Shown: positions 1 to 8,096, counted from the stretch's first letter. The stretch is DNA of 10,067 nt from Pseudomonadota bacterium (GCA_023410905.1 JAEYPL010000222.1:1-10067), one strand, 5' to 3'. Numbers and translations are program-made. Notes: generated by a model from the sequence alone, not told the origin.

Positions 1-1002
1 GATCACAATCGAGCCGACGATGACGGTCTTGGCGCCTACGCGATCATCGAGCAGGCCCCCGATGACGGCGCCGACCGCGCCGGTACCGGCCAGAATGATG
101 CCGAAGAGACCAAGATCGAACGTGCGCCAGCCGAATACCGAGGCGCCATAGATGCCGCCGAAAACGAAGATCGCCGCGAGCCCGTCCGCATAGAGCATCC
201 GCGCGATGAGCATCCAGAGGATGTTGCGATCGTCCTTCGGTAGGTTGCGGACTGTTTTCCAGAGCGATTGGAGCGCGTCGCGGATCGGGCTCTCGGATGT
301 CGCATTCAAGGACTGCCGGTTGTCCGGCACGAACAGGAAGAAGGGAATGACAAACAGGATGAACCACGCCGCGCACAGCGGCCCGACCAGGCGATCACCT
401 TCGCGGCTCACCTGATCGAGGCTCAGGATCGGATCCATGCCGAGCATGGTCTTGCCGCTTGCCGGATCCGTAACGATGAAGCCCGCAACGAGGGCGAGAC
501 TGACGAGGCCGCCCGCATAGCCGAGCCCCCAGGCGATGCCCGATAGCCGCCCGAGTTGGTCCTTGCGCACGAGCGTCGGCATGATGGCGTTGTTGAAGAC
601 AGCGGCGAACTCGGCGCCCGCGAAGGCCAGCGCGTATCCCGCGAGCACGAGGAAAAACATGGGGCCCTGCAGCTTCGGCGTCGCGAACCAGAGCAGGCAG
701 AGGCCGGTCACCAGCATGAGGCCGAAGAGGGCGATCCACGGTTTGCGCCGGCCACCGCTGTCGGCGACGGCGCCGAGAAGCGGACTACCGATCGCAACGA
801 TCGCGCCGGCGAACGCTGCGGCATAGCCCCACGCTGCCTGACCCTGGCTCGGATCGGAGACGACCACGTTCGCGAAGTAGGGTGCGAACAGGAAGGTCTG
901 CACGAGCGTGTAGAAGGGCTGGCCGGCCCAGTCGAACATCGCCCAGCCCGCGAGTGCGGAAGGCGGCGCCGTAGTTTCGGTCGCCGCGACATTGGTGGCC
1001 AT
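1..1002 (-). CDS. UMF1-family (Atg22-like) MFS transporter, C-terminus cut by window start
   Basis: An integral inner-membrane transporter of the major facilitator superfamily, probably the UMF1 subgroup related to yeast vacuolar effluxer Atg22; its substrate cannot be told. The visible 334 codons run open to the window edge. The N-terminus reads GWAMFDWAGQPFYTLVQTF, matching the family signature of a Trp/Asp-Trp-Ala helix 1 followed by FxxPYF. About eight hydrophobic segments are visible (roughly residues 22-45, 60-82, 88-107, 114-138, 153-177, 204-224, 260-285, 297-316) and a ninth begins at the edge. The loop after helix 2 carries DSGGRRKPW, a version of the MFS helix 2-3 motif. Family members are usually about 430-480 residues, so roughly a quarter is missing. 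The ATG start has a weak GGGGA about 8 bases upstream. It lies 136 bases downstream of the glutamate dehydrogenase on the same strand, so co-transcription is possible. Other MFS families are less likely given helix 1. Confidence 0.85.
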   Translation of the reverse strand, partial: MATNVAATETTAPPSALAGWAMFDWAGQPFYTLVQTFLFAPYFANVVVSDPSQGQAAWGYAAAFAGAIVAIGSPLLGAVADSGGRRKPWIALFGLMLVTGLCLLWFATPKLQGPMFFLVLAGYALAFAGAEFAAVFNNAIMPTLVRKDQLGRLSGIAWGLGYAGGLVSLALVAGFIVTDPASGKTMLGMDPILSLDQVSREGDRLVGPLCAAWFILFVIPFFLFVPDNRQSLNATSESPIRDALQSLWKTVRNLPKDDRNILWMLIARMLYADGLAAIFVFGGIYGASVFGWRTFDLGLFGIILAGTGAVGAVIGGLLDDRVGAKTVIVGSIVI

Positions 1003-1138
1003 GCGTGAGTTCCCCGCGGAGGCGCCGCCCCCTGCGGCCATCCAGGCGCACAGGATGCCTGCCGAAGACGGCAAGCTCAAGCCCCCTAGCCCGAAGGGCG
1101 GCAATCGCCAAAGGCGAAGGGCGGCAGTCCCGAAAGGC
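1003..1138 (-). other. gdh-MFS intergenic region with three small hairpins and a short direct repeat
   Basis: This 136-base gap follows the dehydrogenase stop and precedes the transporter start. It contains an imperfect direct repeat (1092-1106 and 1115-1129, 14 of 15 bases equal, CGAAGGGCGGCA core) and three inverted repeats: TCGCC-AAA-GGCGA (1105-1117), GCCC-GAA-GGGC (1089-1099), and a 7-bp stem at 1058-1075 with a four-base loop, which pairs best as minus-strand RNA because one pair is then G-U. None is followed by a T-run in the direction of transcription, so no intrinsic terminator can be called. The structures could act in Rho-dependent termination, 3'-end stabilisation of the gdh message or attenuation before the transporter, or be incidental in GC-rich DNA. 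Confidence 0.35.
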
Positions 1139-4100
1139 TCAGGCGGTCGTGCGTGCGAGATCGCCGAGGCGGGTGGCCGCGACCATGAGACGCGCCGGTG
1201 TCAACGGCCCGCCTGTCCCGAGATCGGCGAGCGCGGCCGCGACGCGGCCGATCTCACTCGCGTGCGTCTCGCTCCAGCGCGTGTGGGCATCGTCGCTCGA
1301 TGAGGCAAGAATGCCGAGCGTGATCTGGCGGCGCGCTTCGAGCAAGGCCTGCTCGGCGCCCGCGACCGCCATCATGTCATAGGCGTCCGTGGCGCGAATG
1401 CGACGGCCCGCATCGATGAGATTGCGCAGGTGGAAACGCCTGTTGAGATTGAGCACCACGCGCGCAGCCGTCGCATAGGATGCGTTGGAGCGTGCGGCGG
1501 CTTCGGTGATCGCTGGAGCATCCACGAGCAAAGCGAGGCGCGCGAGATCTGCGGCGAGATCGACGGGCACCTGTTTGTCGACGAAATCCTGCTCGGTCGC
1601 GTGAAGCTGTGCTTCGACTTCGTCGCCGAGGCCGCTTGCGATGAGCGTTGTCAGCTCGGCCGATCCCTTGGTGTGGGTTGCGATCGCGGCTTCGAGATTG
1701 CTGGCGGCCTGACCATCACGGAGGAACCAGCGCGTGGTGTGCGCGAGCGCCTCCTGCGTGCGGGCGTAGAGATCGAGCTGGAGCGCGCCGCCGATGCGAT
1801 TGTCGAGTGCGTCGATGCGCGGCCAGATCTCGTTGAGCCCGAGAACCGCGCGCGCGACCGTGAACGCATAGGCGATCTCGGCGATCGGCCGCGCCGTCTC
1901 ATCGGCCATGCGCTGGGGCGACGCTGCACCGAGGCGATTGACCACCGCGTTCGTCACGGTCGTTGCGATGATCTCGCGGCGAAGCTGATGGCGACGCAGA
2001 TCATCGGGATAGCGTTCGGCGAGCTCGGGCGGGAAGTACTCGATGAGACGTGGCTCGAGTGCCGACGCATCGGGAACAGTGCTCGCGAGAAGATCGCTGC
2101 GGAGCGCGATCTTGGCGTAGCTGAGCAGCACCGCCAGCTCAGGCCGCGTGAGGCCGCGACCCGACGAGGATCTGACGGATATCTCCGGCAGCGAGGGCAG
2201 GAACTCGATCTCGCGCTCCAGTATGCCGCGCTGCTCCAGCGCCTCGATGAGGCGCGCGTGGGCACTGAGATCGGCAACGGCATTGCGCTCTGAGAGGCTG
2301 AGCGCCAGCGACTGCTGGTAGTTGTTGCGCAGGACGGCGGCAGCGACCTCGTCGGTCATGCTGGCGAGCAGCGTGTTGCGCGTCTCGTAGGTGAGGCGGC
2401 CTGATTTCACGACCGGCACGAGCGCGATCTTGATGTTCACCTCCTGGTCGGAGGAATTCACGCCCGCCGAATTGTCGATGAAGTCCGTATTGAGCCGCAC
2501 GCCGCGCGCAGAAAGCTCCATGCGCGCGCGCTGCGTCACGCCGAGGTTGGCACCCTCGCCGATGACCTTCGCCCGCAGCTCCGGCGCCGTGACGCGAATG
2601 GCGTCGTTCGCGCGATCGCCAGCGTCGGCATCGGTTTCGGTTGATGCGCGGATGTACGTTCCGATGCCGCCGAACCAGAGCAGATCCGTCTCGGCCTTGA
2701 GAATGGCGTTGATCAGCTCGGCGGGCGTCAGATGCTCGGCCTTGAGGCCCAGCAGGGTGCGCACCTCGGGCGAGAGCGGTACGGATTTCGATGCGCGCGG
2801 GAAAATGCCGCCGCCCTTGGAGATAAGGCTCTTGTTGTAGTCCTGCCAGCTCGAACGGGGCAACGCGAACAGCCGCGCACGCTCGGCGAGGCTCGCCGCG
2901 GCATCGGGATTAGGATCGATGAAGATATCGCGATGATCGAAGGCCGCGACGAGGCGGATTGCGGGCGAGAGCAGCATGCCATTACCGAACACGTCACCCG
3001 ACATGTCGCCGACGCCGATGACCGTGAAAGGCTGCGTCTGGATGTCGACATCCATCTCGCGGAAGTGACGCTTGACGCACTCCCAGGCGCCGCGCGCCGT
3101 GATGCCCATTTTCTTGTGGTCGTAGCCGGCCGATCCGCCGGACGCGAAGGCATCACCGAGCCAGAAGTCGCGGCTCGTCGAAAGCTCGTTGGCGAGGTCG
3201 GAGAATGTCGCTGTACCCTTGTCGGCCGCGACCACGAGATAAGGATCATCGCCATCATAGCGCACGACGCGATCCGGCGGCACGATTCTGCCATCGACGA
3301 GATTGTCGGTGAGATCGAGCATGGCGGAGATGAAAATACGATAGGCCGCTGTGCCTTCGGCCTGCACGGCTTCGCGTGAGCCGCCGCGCGGCAGCAGCTT
3401 CGGCAGAAAGCCGCCTTTCGAGCCGGCGGGCACGATCACCGCATTCTTGACCTGCTGCGCCTTCACGAGGCCGAGCACTTCCGTGCGGAAATCCTGCGCG
3501 CGATCCGACCAGCGAATACCTCCGCGCGCGATCGGCGCGAAGCGCAAATGCACGCCCTCGACGCGCGGGCTTGCGACCCAGATCTCGCGATACGTGCGCG
3601 GGCGCGGCATGAACTCGATCTCGTGGCCGGCGAGCTTCACGGCGATCGTCTCAGGGTGCCGGCCCTTCTTGTCCTTCTGGTAGAAATTCGTGCGGACGGT
3701 TGCGTCGATGAGGCTCCGCAGGTGATTGAGGATGCGATCTTCATCGAGGCTCTGGACGTTCGACAGCGCGCCCGCAATGCGCTCGCGGATCGGCGCTTCG
3801 CTGGCAATTCGTTCGTCGAGCGATCCGCCTTGATCCGGATTGAAGCGGTGATGGAACAGCTCCATGAGGTCGCGCGCGATGCCGGCGTGCGTGATGAGCG
3901 TTGCCGCGATATAGGCCGGGCCGAACGGCAGGCCGAGCTGGCGCATGTACGCAGCATACGAGCGCATGAGCGCGGCCTCGCGCCAGTTCGCGCTGGCCGC
4001 GATGATCAGGCGGTTGAACGTATCGCTGTTCGTCGTACCCGCGATGACGGAGCGGAAGGCATCTTCCAGCCGCGTGTCATGTCGCTTGAGGTCGATCGCC

Positions 4101-5965
4101 GTGCCGTCGATCGCTTCCAGGACCATGTCGTGAAGCACGACCTTGCGGATCATGTCGCCGAAGCGCGGTGCGACCTCGTATGTGCGCTCGTCCACAACGG
4201 AAAAGCCGAGGTTCTCCAGCACGGGCACGCGCTCGGAAAGGCGGATCGGCTCGTCGAAACGATAGACGGCGGCGCGCAGGCGCTCCGTGCCAGCCGCCTT
4301 CTCCATATAGAAATCGATCGCGAGCGGACGGTCCGCTCCAAGCCGCTCGATGCGGCGAATATCTTCGAGCGCGCGCGCCGGCGAGAACGTCTCGGCGTAG
4401 CCCGCCGAGAAAGCTTCGCGATACTTCGCGTCGAGAGTTGCCGATTTGGCGCCTGCCTTTTCGAGCGTTTCGCTGAGGCGGTCCTGCCAGGTCTTGACGA
4501 TCGTCGTGACGCCTTGCTCGAGCACTTCGGTCGAGACTTTCGGCGTCGTTCCCTCGCGTCGCCCGATGATGAAGTGGACGCGCGTGAGCTGACTTTCGGT
4601 GAAGTAGGGCGTGAAGGCCGAGACGTGGCCTCGGAAGGTCTCGGCGAAATAGCTGCCGATTTCCTCCCGCACGCGCGTCGAAAAGCGGTCCCTCGGCACG
4701 AAAACGAGCAAGGACACGAAACGGTCGAAGCGATCGACACGCGCGAACACGCGCACGCGGGGCCTGAGTTCGAGATCGAGAATGCCGGCCGACCACGTTG
4801 CGAGTTCGTCGGTGCTGATCTGGAAGAGCTCATCGCGCGGAAAGGTCTCAACGACATTGAGCAGTGACTTGCCGGCATGGCTTTCGGGCGGATAACCCGC
4901 ACGAGAAAGCACGCTCTGGACTTTCTCCCTGAGGATCGGGATATCGCGCGGCGATTTCACATAGGCTTGCGACGTGAACAGCCCGACGATACGCAGCTCG
5001 CCCGCGAGCGTGCCGTCCGCCCGATAGGTCTTGACGCCGATGTAGTCCATGTAGGCGCGCCGGTGGACGCGGCTGCGCACATTAGCCTTGGTGATGATCA
5101 GCGGATCGGGCTGAAGATAGAAGTCGCGGATCTCGGGCGTGAGCGTCACGAACTCGGCGCCGCGACGCAGCACCAGCACCTTCGGATCCTGCAGCAGGCC
5201 GAGGCCGACGGCGTCGGTTGCCGACAGTGTGCCGCTCTGCATGTCGCCATCGAGGCGGTATTCGCGCATACCGAGCAGTGTGATGTTGCCCGCGTCGAGC
5301 CACTTCAGGAAGGCGATGGCCTCCTGGCGCATGGGGGCGGGTACGGTCGGTGGCGCTTTCTCGAGGTCGGCAATGGCCTTCTTGAGGCGCGCGAGCATGG
5401 CCTGCCAATCGCTGACCGCCGTGCGAACTTCCTTCAGAATTTCCGTGAGCGACGCAACGAGCGCATCGCGGTCCGCCGCCGCGAGCCCGCCGACATGCAC
5501 GGCGATATAACTTTCCTGGCGCCCATCGTTCCAGCTCTGGTCGCCGCTGCCGAGGATGCGCACGAGCCGGCCATCCGGCGTACGCTCGCTCTTGATCAGC
5601 GGATGCAACACGAGGTCGATGGCAAGGCCGCGCGCGTGCAGCTCGGCCGCGATGCTGTCCATCAGGAAGGGCATGTCCTGATTGAGGATTTCGATGACGG
5701 CGCGGTCGCCGCCGAGCGATCTCACGGCGATCTTTGGCGCACCAACCGGCTTTTCCTGGAGGAAGGCCAATGCATCGTCGACGAGGGCGGCGAGCTCATG
5801 TGCTGGACGCTCGGCAAGGGCGGCCTCTTCAACAGAGCCGAGCACCGCGCGGGCGAGGGCGAGACGGCCCTGCGTGTCCGGTCCGCTCGCCTTCAAGGCG
5901 TCCATGGCGGCATGTATGGGAGGGGACTTCGCGTGGCGTGCCTCAGCCTGTGCGTTGCTCGCCAT
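1139..5965 (-). CDS. gdhZ: Large-class NAD-specific glutamate dehydrogenase (EC 1.4.1.2)
   Basis: Cytoplasmic enzyme that oxidatively deaminates L-glutamate to 2-oxoglutarate and ammonium using NAD+, feeding amino-acid carbon into the TCA cycle. Its 1608 residues match the ~180-kDa GDH class (Bac_GDH family). The N-terminal ~450 residues contain ACT-like regulatory repeats, for example around M98-PFLMDS, the IITKANVRSRVHRRAYMDYIGV stretch near 290-310, and the RVRVFARVDRFDRFVSLL segment near 405-420. The catalytic region includes GGIRWSDR (815-822), the substrate-lysine motif AGSKGGF (K850), the NAD-binding glycine motif VIGVGDMSGD (982-991), VIGEGAN (1134-1140) and DFIDNSAGVNSSD (from 1161). 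A C-terminal helical domain follows. The start is well supported: GGAAAGGA (5973-5980) lies 7 bases upstream of the ATG. The frame is intact, with no lost key residue noticed. The Caulobacter and Brucella orthologues are called GdhZ; pseudomonad ones GdhB. ACT domains suggest allosteric control by amino acids. The enzyme identity is near certain; the symbol less so. Confidence 0.96.
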   Translation of the reverse strand: MASNAQAEARHAKSPPIHAAMDALKASGPDTQGRLALARAVLGSVEEAALAERPAHELAALVDDALAFLQEKPVGAPKIAVRSLGGDRAVIEILNQDMPFLMDSIAAELHARGLAIDLVLHPLIKSERTPDGRLVRILGSGDQSWNDGRQESYIAVHVGGLAAADRDALVASLTEILKEVRTAVSDWQAMLARLKKAIADLEKAPPTVPAPMRQEAIAFLKWLDAGNITLLGMREYRLDGDMQSGTLSATDAVGLGLLQDPKVLVLRRGAEFVTLTPEIRDFYLQPDPLIITKANVRSRVHRRAYMDYIGVKTYRADGTLAGELRIVGLFTSQAYVKSPRDIPILREKVQSVLSRAGYPPESHAGKSLLNVVETFPRDELFQISTDELATWSAGILDLELRPRVRVFARVDRFDRFVSLLVFVPRDRFSTRVREEIGSYFAETFRGHVSAFTPYFTESQLTRVHFIIGRREGTTPKVSTEVLEQGVTTIVKTWQDRLSETLEKAGAKSATLDAKYREAFSAGYAETFSPARALEDIRRIERLGADRPLAIDFYMEKAAGTERLRAAVYRFDEPIRLSERVPVLENLGFSVVDERTYEVAPRFGDMIRKVVLHDMVLEAIDGTAIDLKRHDTRLEDAFRSVIAGTTNSDTFNRLIIAASANWREAALMRSYAAYMRQLGLPFGPAYIAATLITHAGIARDLMELFHHRFNPDQGGSLDERIASEAPIRERIAGALSNVQSLDEDRILNHLRSLIDATVRTNFYQKDKKGRHPETIAVKLAGHEIEFMPRPRTYREIWVASPRVEGVHLRFAPIARGGIRWSDRAQDFRTEVLGLVKAQQVKNAVIVPAGSKGGFLPKLLPRGGSREAVQAEGTAAYRIFISAMLDLTDNLVDGRIVPPDRVVRYDGDDPYLVVAADKGTATFSDLANELSTSRDFWLGDAFASGGSAGYDHKKMGITARGAWECVKRHFREMDVDIQTQPFTVIGVGDMSGDVFGNGMLLSPAIRLVAAFDHRDIFIDPNPDAAASLAERARLFALPRSSWQDYNKSLISKGGGIFPRASKSVPLSPEVRTLLGLKAEHLTPAELINAILKAETDLLWFGGIGTYIRASTETDADAGDRANDAIRVTAPELRAKVIGEGANLGVTQRARMELSARGVRLNTDFIDNSAGVNSSDQEVNIKIALVPVVKSGRLTYETRNTLLASMTDEVAAAVLRNNYQQSLALSLSERNAVADLSAHARLIEALEQRGILEREIEFLPSLPEISVRSSSGRGLTRPELAVLLSYAKIALRSDLLASTVPDASALEPRLIEYFPPELAERYPDDLRRHQLRREIIATTVTNAVVNRLGAASPQRMADETARPIAEIAYAFTVARAVLGLNEIWPRIDALDNRIGGALQLDLYARTQEALAHTTRWFLRDGQAASNLEAAIATHTKGSAELTTLIASGLGDEVEAQLHATEQDFVDKQVPVDLAADLARLALLVDAPAITEAAARSNASYATAARVVLNLNRRFHLRNLIDAGRRIRATDAYDMMAVAGAEQALLEARRQITLGILASSSDDAHTRWSETHASEIGRVAAALADLGTGGPLTPARLMVAATRLGDLARTTA

Positions 5966-5972
5966 GGGCTGG

Positions 5973-5980
5973 TCCTTTCC
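5973..5980 (-). promoter_or_regulatory. Ribosome binding site of the glutamate dehydrogenase
   Basis: On the minus strand this reads GGAAAGGA, a good Shine-Dalgarno match, followed by 7 bases and then the ATG at 5965. It fixes the start of the 1608-residue product. Confidence 0.7.
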
Positions 5981-6015
5981 GAATTCCGAGCGTTTCCGCC
6001 CTCAAGTAATGATGC

Positions 6016-6033
6016 GTTGCACGCGTATGCAAC
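6016..6033. promoter_or_regulatory. Candidate operator: GTTGCA-N6-TGCAAC inverted repeat between divergent genes
   Basis: A perfect 6-bp inverted repeat (GTTGCA and TGCAAC) with a 6-base spacer CGCGTA, centred between 6024 and 6025. It lies 51 bases upstream of the dehydrogenase ATG and 112 bases upstream of the methyltransferase ATG. The 18-bp size and symmetry fit a site for a dimeric helix-turn-helix regulator. The position is close enough to the dehydrogenase to overlap its promoter, but I could not place a convincing -35/-10 pair on either strand, so the role is inferred. Confidence 0.4.
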
Positions 6034-6075
6034 CTGCCTCGATCGGCTAGAAAGCATAATGCCCAGGAATCCAGC

Positions 6076-6121
6076 TTCGAGTATGACAATGCACGTAGCG
6101 CCCCGCGTGGGCGCACTCGAA
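6076..6121 (+). other. Nested inverted repeat in the methyltransferase 5' leader
   Basis: An outer 7-bp inverted repeat, TTCGAGT (6076-6082) with ACTCGAA (6115-6121), encloses an inner 6-bp one, GCGCCC (6098-6103) with GGGCGC (6109-6114), whose loop is CGCGT. The inner right arm directly abuts the outer right arm, while 15 bases separate the two left arms. As plus-strand RNA this would form a two-part stem ending 23 bases before the methyltransferase ATG and leaving its AAGG ribosome site free. It could be a structured leader, a protein-binding site in DNA, or chance. It does not match a riboswitch class I recognise. Confidence 0.35.
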
Positions 6122-6144
6122 ACGGTAACCGGACAAGGCCTCAC

Positions 6145-6843
6145 ATGAGCTGGCGCGAGTACTGGAACCAGGATACGCCGATCTACGTCAATGCGCGCCA
6201 CAAGGCTGTTCACTACGACTTGATCGCGCGCCAACTCGTCGAGGCCCTCCCGAAACGCCAGCCGGCCGTGCTCGACTTCGGCTGCGGCGAAGCACTTTCC
6301 GCCGATCGCGTCGCCAAGCAGTGTCAGGTATTGCACCTCTGTGATGGTGCGGAGCTTGTGCGTTCGCGGCTCGCGCAGAAGTTCGGCTTACTCGGTAACG
6401 TCGTCGTCATGTCGCCCGAGCAGCTCGGCGAGATCCCCGAGGGCAGCCTCGATCTGATCGTCGTGAACTCGGTGCTGCAGTATCTGAGCGAGCCGGATCT
6501 GGATGGACTGCTCGCGACATGGCGCCGTCTGCTGAAGCCCGATGGCCAGCTCCTCATTGCCGACGTGATCCCGCCCGATGTCGGCCCGCTCACCGATGTC
6601 GCCGCCCTGATGAAGCTCGCGGCGTCGAACGGCTTCTTCGTTGCGAGCTTCGTCGGCCTTGCCCGCACGTTCTTCTCGGACTATCGCAAAACGCGCGCCG
6701 CGCTCGGGCTCGCGCACTACAGCGAAGCGGACATGCTCGCGATCCTGCGTGCGGCCGGCTTCGATGCCCGCCGCCGCGAGAGCAACCTCGGCCACAACCA
6801 AGCGCGGATGGCGTTTACTGCGGTGCGGGGAAACGCGTCCTAG
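6145..6843 (+). CDS. Class I SAM-dependent methyltransferase, substrate unknown
   Basis: A 232-residue soluble, presumably cytoplasmic protein with a Rossmann-type methyltransferase fold. Motif I is VLDFGCGEA (42-50), which binds the SAM methionine and carboxylate side. The acidic residue ending strand 2 is probably D67 in HLCDGAE. SLDLIVVNSVLQYL (101-114) is the strand-4 region, and LLKPDGQLLIAD (129-140) is the typical helix and strand 5 after it. The segment around 155-195, with several aromatics and HYSEADMLAIL, probably forms the substrate lid. The set fits the Methyltransf_11/25 type, which covers small-molecule, quinone, lipid and protein substrates, so no substrate can be assigned. 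The ATG is preceded by AAGG (6135-6138) at 6 bases. The gene is divergent from the dehydrogenase and convergent with the transglycosylase, overlapping the latter by 4 bases at the stop. The length is normal and nothing looks truncated. Confidence 0.85.
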   Translation: MSWREYWNQDTPIYVNARHKAVHYDLIARQLVEALPKRQPAVLDFGCGEALSADRVAKQCQVLHLCDGAELVRSRLAQKFGLLGNVVVMSPEQLGEIPEGSLDLIVVNSVLQYLSEPDLDGLLATWRRLLKPDGQLLIADVIPPDVGPLTDVAALMKLAASNGFFVASFVGLARTFFSDYRKTRAALGLAHYSEADMLAILRAAGFDARRRESNLGHNQARMAFTAVRGNAS

Positions 6844-8096
6844 CGTTTGCTCCGCAGACGCTCCAGCAACTCGGACGTGGGAAAGGCGTCTGCGACAAGG
6901 CCGAGGCGGATCTGCTCCTTCTTCACGGCCGCGCGCGTACCAGCACCGATGATGCCGTCGATGCGGCCGACATCATGACCGCGCTGCGCGAGCAGGGTCT
7001 GCAGCTCCTTGGCCTGATCGAAACTCAATGAGGGAATGTCCTTGCCGACGTCACGCATTTCGGCGGCGCCGGCATAGCGCGTCGCGAGGTAGGCGACGGT
7101 CGTCGCGTAGTTCAGCGACTGGTTCCATTCGAGATAAATGCGGAAGTTCGGATAGGCGAGGAACAGCGGCCCGTCGCGGCCCATGAGCGCGAGCAATGAG
7201 GCCTGCTTGTCGTCGGCCGTCAGCGGTTTGCCGTCCGCGCGCGTCACGCCCCACTTGGCCCACTGGCTGCGCGGATGCTGGATGGCGAGGTCCGCCTCGG
7301 CCCAATCGAGATTGCGCGGTGCGCGCACTTCCTCGAGCCACATCTCGTTGGCGCGCCAGCCGAGGTGCTTGAGATAGGCGGCCGTCGAGCCGATCACATC
7401 AGCAGGACTGTTGAAGAGATCGCGGCGACCATCGCCGTCATAGTCGACAGCGTGCGCGAGATAATGCCCCGGCAGGAACTGCGTCTGACCGAGTTCACCC
7501 GCCCATGAGCCGATCATGTCGGAAGGCTTGAGATCGCCGCGGTCGATGATCTTCAGCGCGGAAATGAATTCGCGGGTGAACATCTCACCGCGGCGGCAGT
7601 CGTAGGCGAGCGTCGCGAGCGAGCGCAGCACGGAGAGCTTGCCCATGCCGGCGCCGAAATCGCTTTCGAGCGCCCAGAAGCCGGTGATGACTGGCGCGGG
7701 CACGCCGTACTCTCTTTCAGCGCGCGCGAAGGTCTCGCGATGGCGCTCCATCTGGCGCAGACCGTTCTGGATGCGATTGCGCGAGACGAGCTTGCCGCGG
7801 AAATCGACGAAGCTCTGGCCGAAGAAGGACTGGCGGCGGTCGCGCGCGATGATGTTCTGGTCGAGCGTCATGTCGTCGAGAACGGCGGCGATCGTCTTCT
7901 GCGTGACGCCTGCCGCTGCCGCCTCCTGGCGAAAACCGCGCAGCCAAGCATCGAAGCTACCGGTATTCTGGCAGTTCATCTTGCTGGGACTAGGCGGCGG
8001 CGGGGTCGCCAGAGCGCTGGTGCTGAGGACTATGGTCGCCGAAAGGGCGGTGAGTGCGGAAAGAACGCAGGCTCTGAGCTTGGCTGTGCGGCGCAT
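6840..8096 (-). CDS. Exported MltB-family lytic murein transglycosylase with peptidoglycan-binding domain
   Basis: Periplasmic enzyme that cleaves the glycan between MurNAc and GlcNAc, leaving 1,6-anhydro-MurNAc ends, in wall turnover and remodelling. The 418-residue protein starts with a signal peptide (MRRTAKLR, hydrophobic core ~10-30, probable cut after SALA near residue 31). The catalytic domain spans about 45-345. It has FWALESDFGAGMGK with E144 as the expected acid/base, GSWAGELGQTQFLPGHY (196-212), YDGDGRRDLFNSPADVIGS (219-237) and NYATTVAYLATR (329-340), typical of the MltB_2/SLT_2 group. A peptidoglycan-binding domain (~355-415, RIDGIIGAGTRAAV) follows. The frame stays open upstream to 8267, but the start at 8096 is preferred: it has AGGAG (8101-8105) four bases upstream and begins directly with the signal peptide. 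No lipobox cysteine is seen at the cut site, so it is probably soluble rather than a lipoprotein. Its stop overlaps that of the methyltransferase. Confidence 0.92.
   Translation of the reverse strand: MRRTAKLRACVLSALTALSATIVLSTSALATPPPPSPSKMNCQNTGSFDAWLRGFRQEAAAAGVTQKTIAAVLDDMTLDQNIIARDRRQSFFGQSFVDFRGKLVSRNRIQNGLRQMERHRETFARAEREYGVPAPVITGFWALESDFGAGMGKLSVLRSLATLAYDCRRGEMFTREFISALKIIDRGDLKPSDMIGSWAGELGQTQFLPGHYLAHAVDYDGDGRRDLFNSPADVIGSTAAYLKHLGWRANEMWLEEVRAPRNLDWAEADLAIQHPRSQWAKWGVTRADGKPLTADDKQASLLALMGRDGPLFLAYPNFRIYLEWNQSLNYATTVAYLATRYAGAAEMRDVGKDIPSLSFDQAKELQTLLAQRGHDVGRIDGIIGAGTRAAVKKEQIRLGLVADAFPTSELLERLRSKR

Noticed and set aside
1430..2293. A 287-codon plus-strand open frame opposite the dehydrogenase C-terminal domain
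   Set aside because: Antisense shadow with the same Arg/Glu/Asp-rich composition and no recognised motif.
3548..4867. A 439-codon open frame on the plus strand opposite the glutamate dehydrogenase
   Set aside because: It lies fully antisense to an intact, motif-verified gene. Its translation is rich in Arg, Glu, Ala and His with no recognisable domain, as expected from the GC-biased third positions of the real gene.
6051..6060. CATAAT/CATTAT elements that resemble a -10 box on either strand
   Set aside because: No acceptable -35 hexamer lies 16-18 bases away. The nearest candidates (TTGCAC on plus, TTGTCA on minus) are spaced much too far, at about 31 and 22 bases.
4877..6148. A 423-codon plus-strand open frame whose TGA overlaps the methyltransferase ATG (ATGA)
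   Set aside because: The ATGA overlap mimics translational coupling, but most of the frame is antisense to the dehydrogenase N-terminal region and has no domain. The rest is low-quality coding through the intergenic region.
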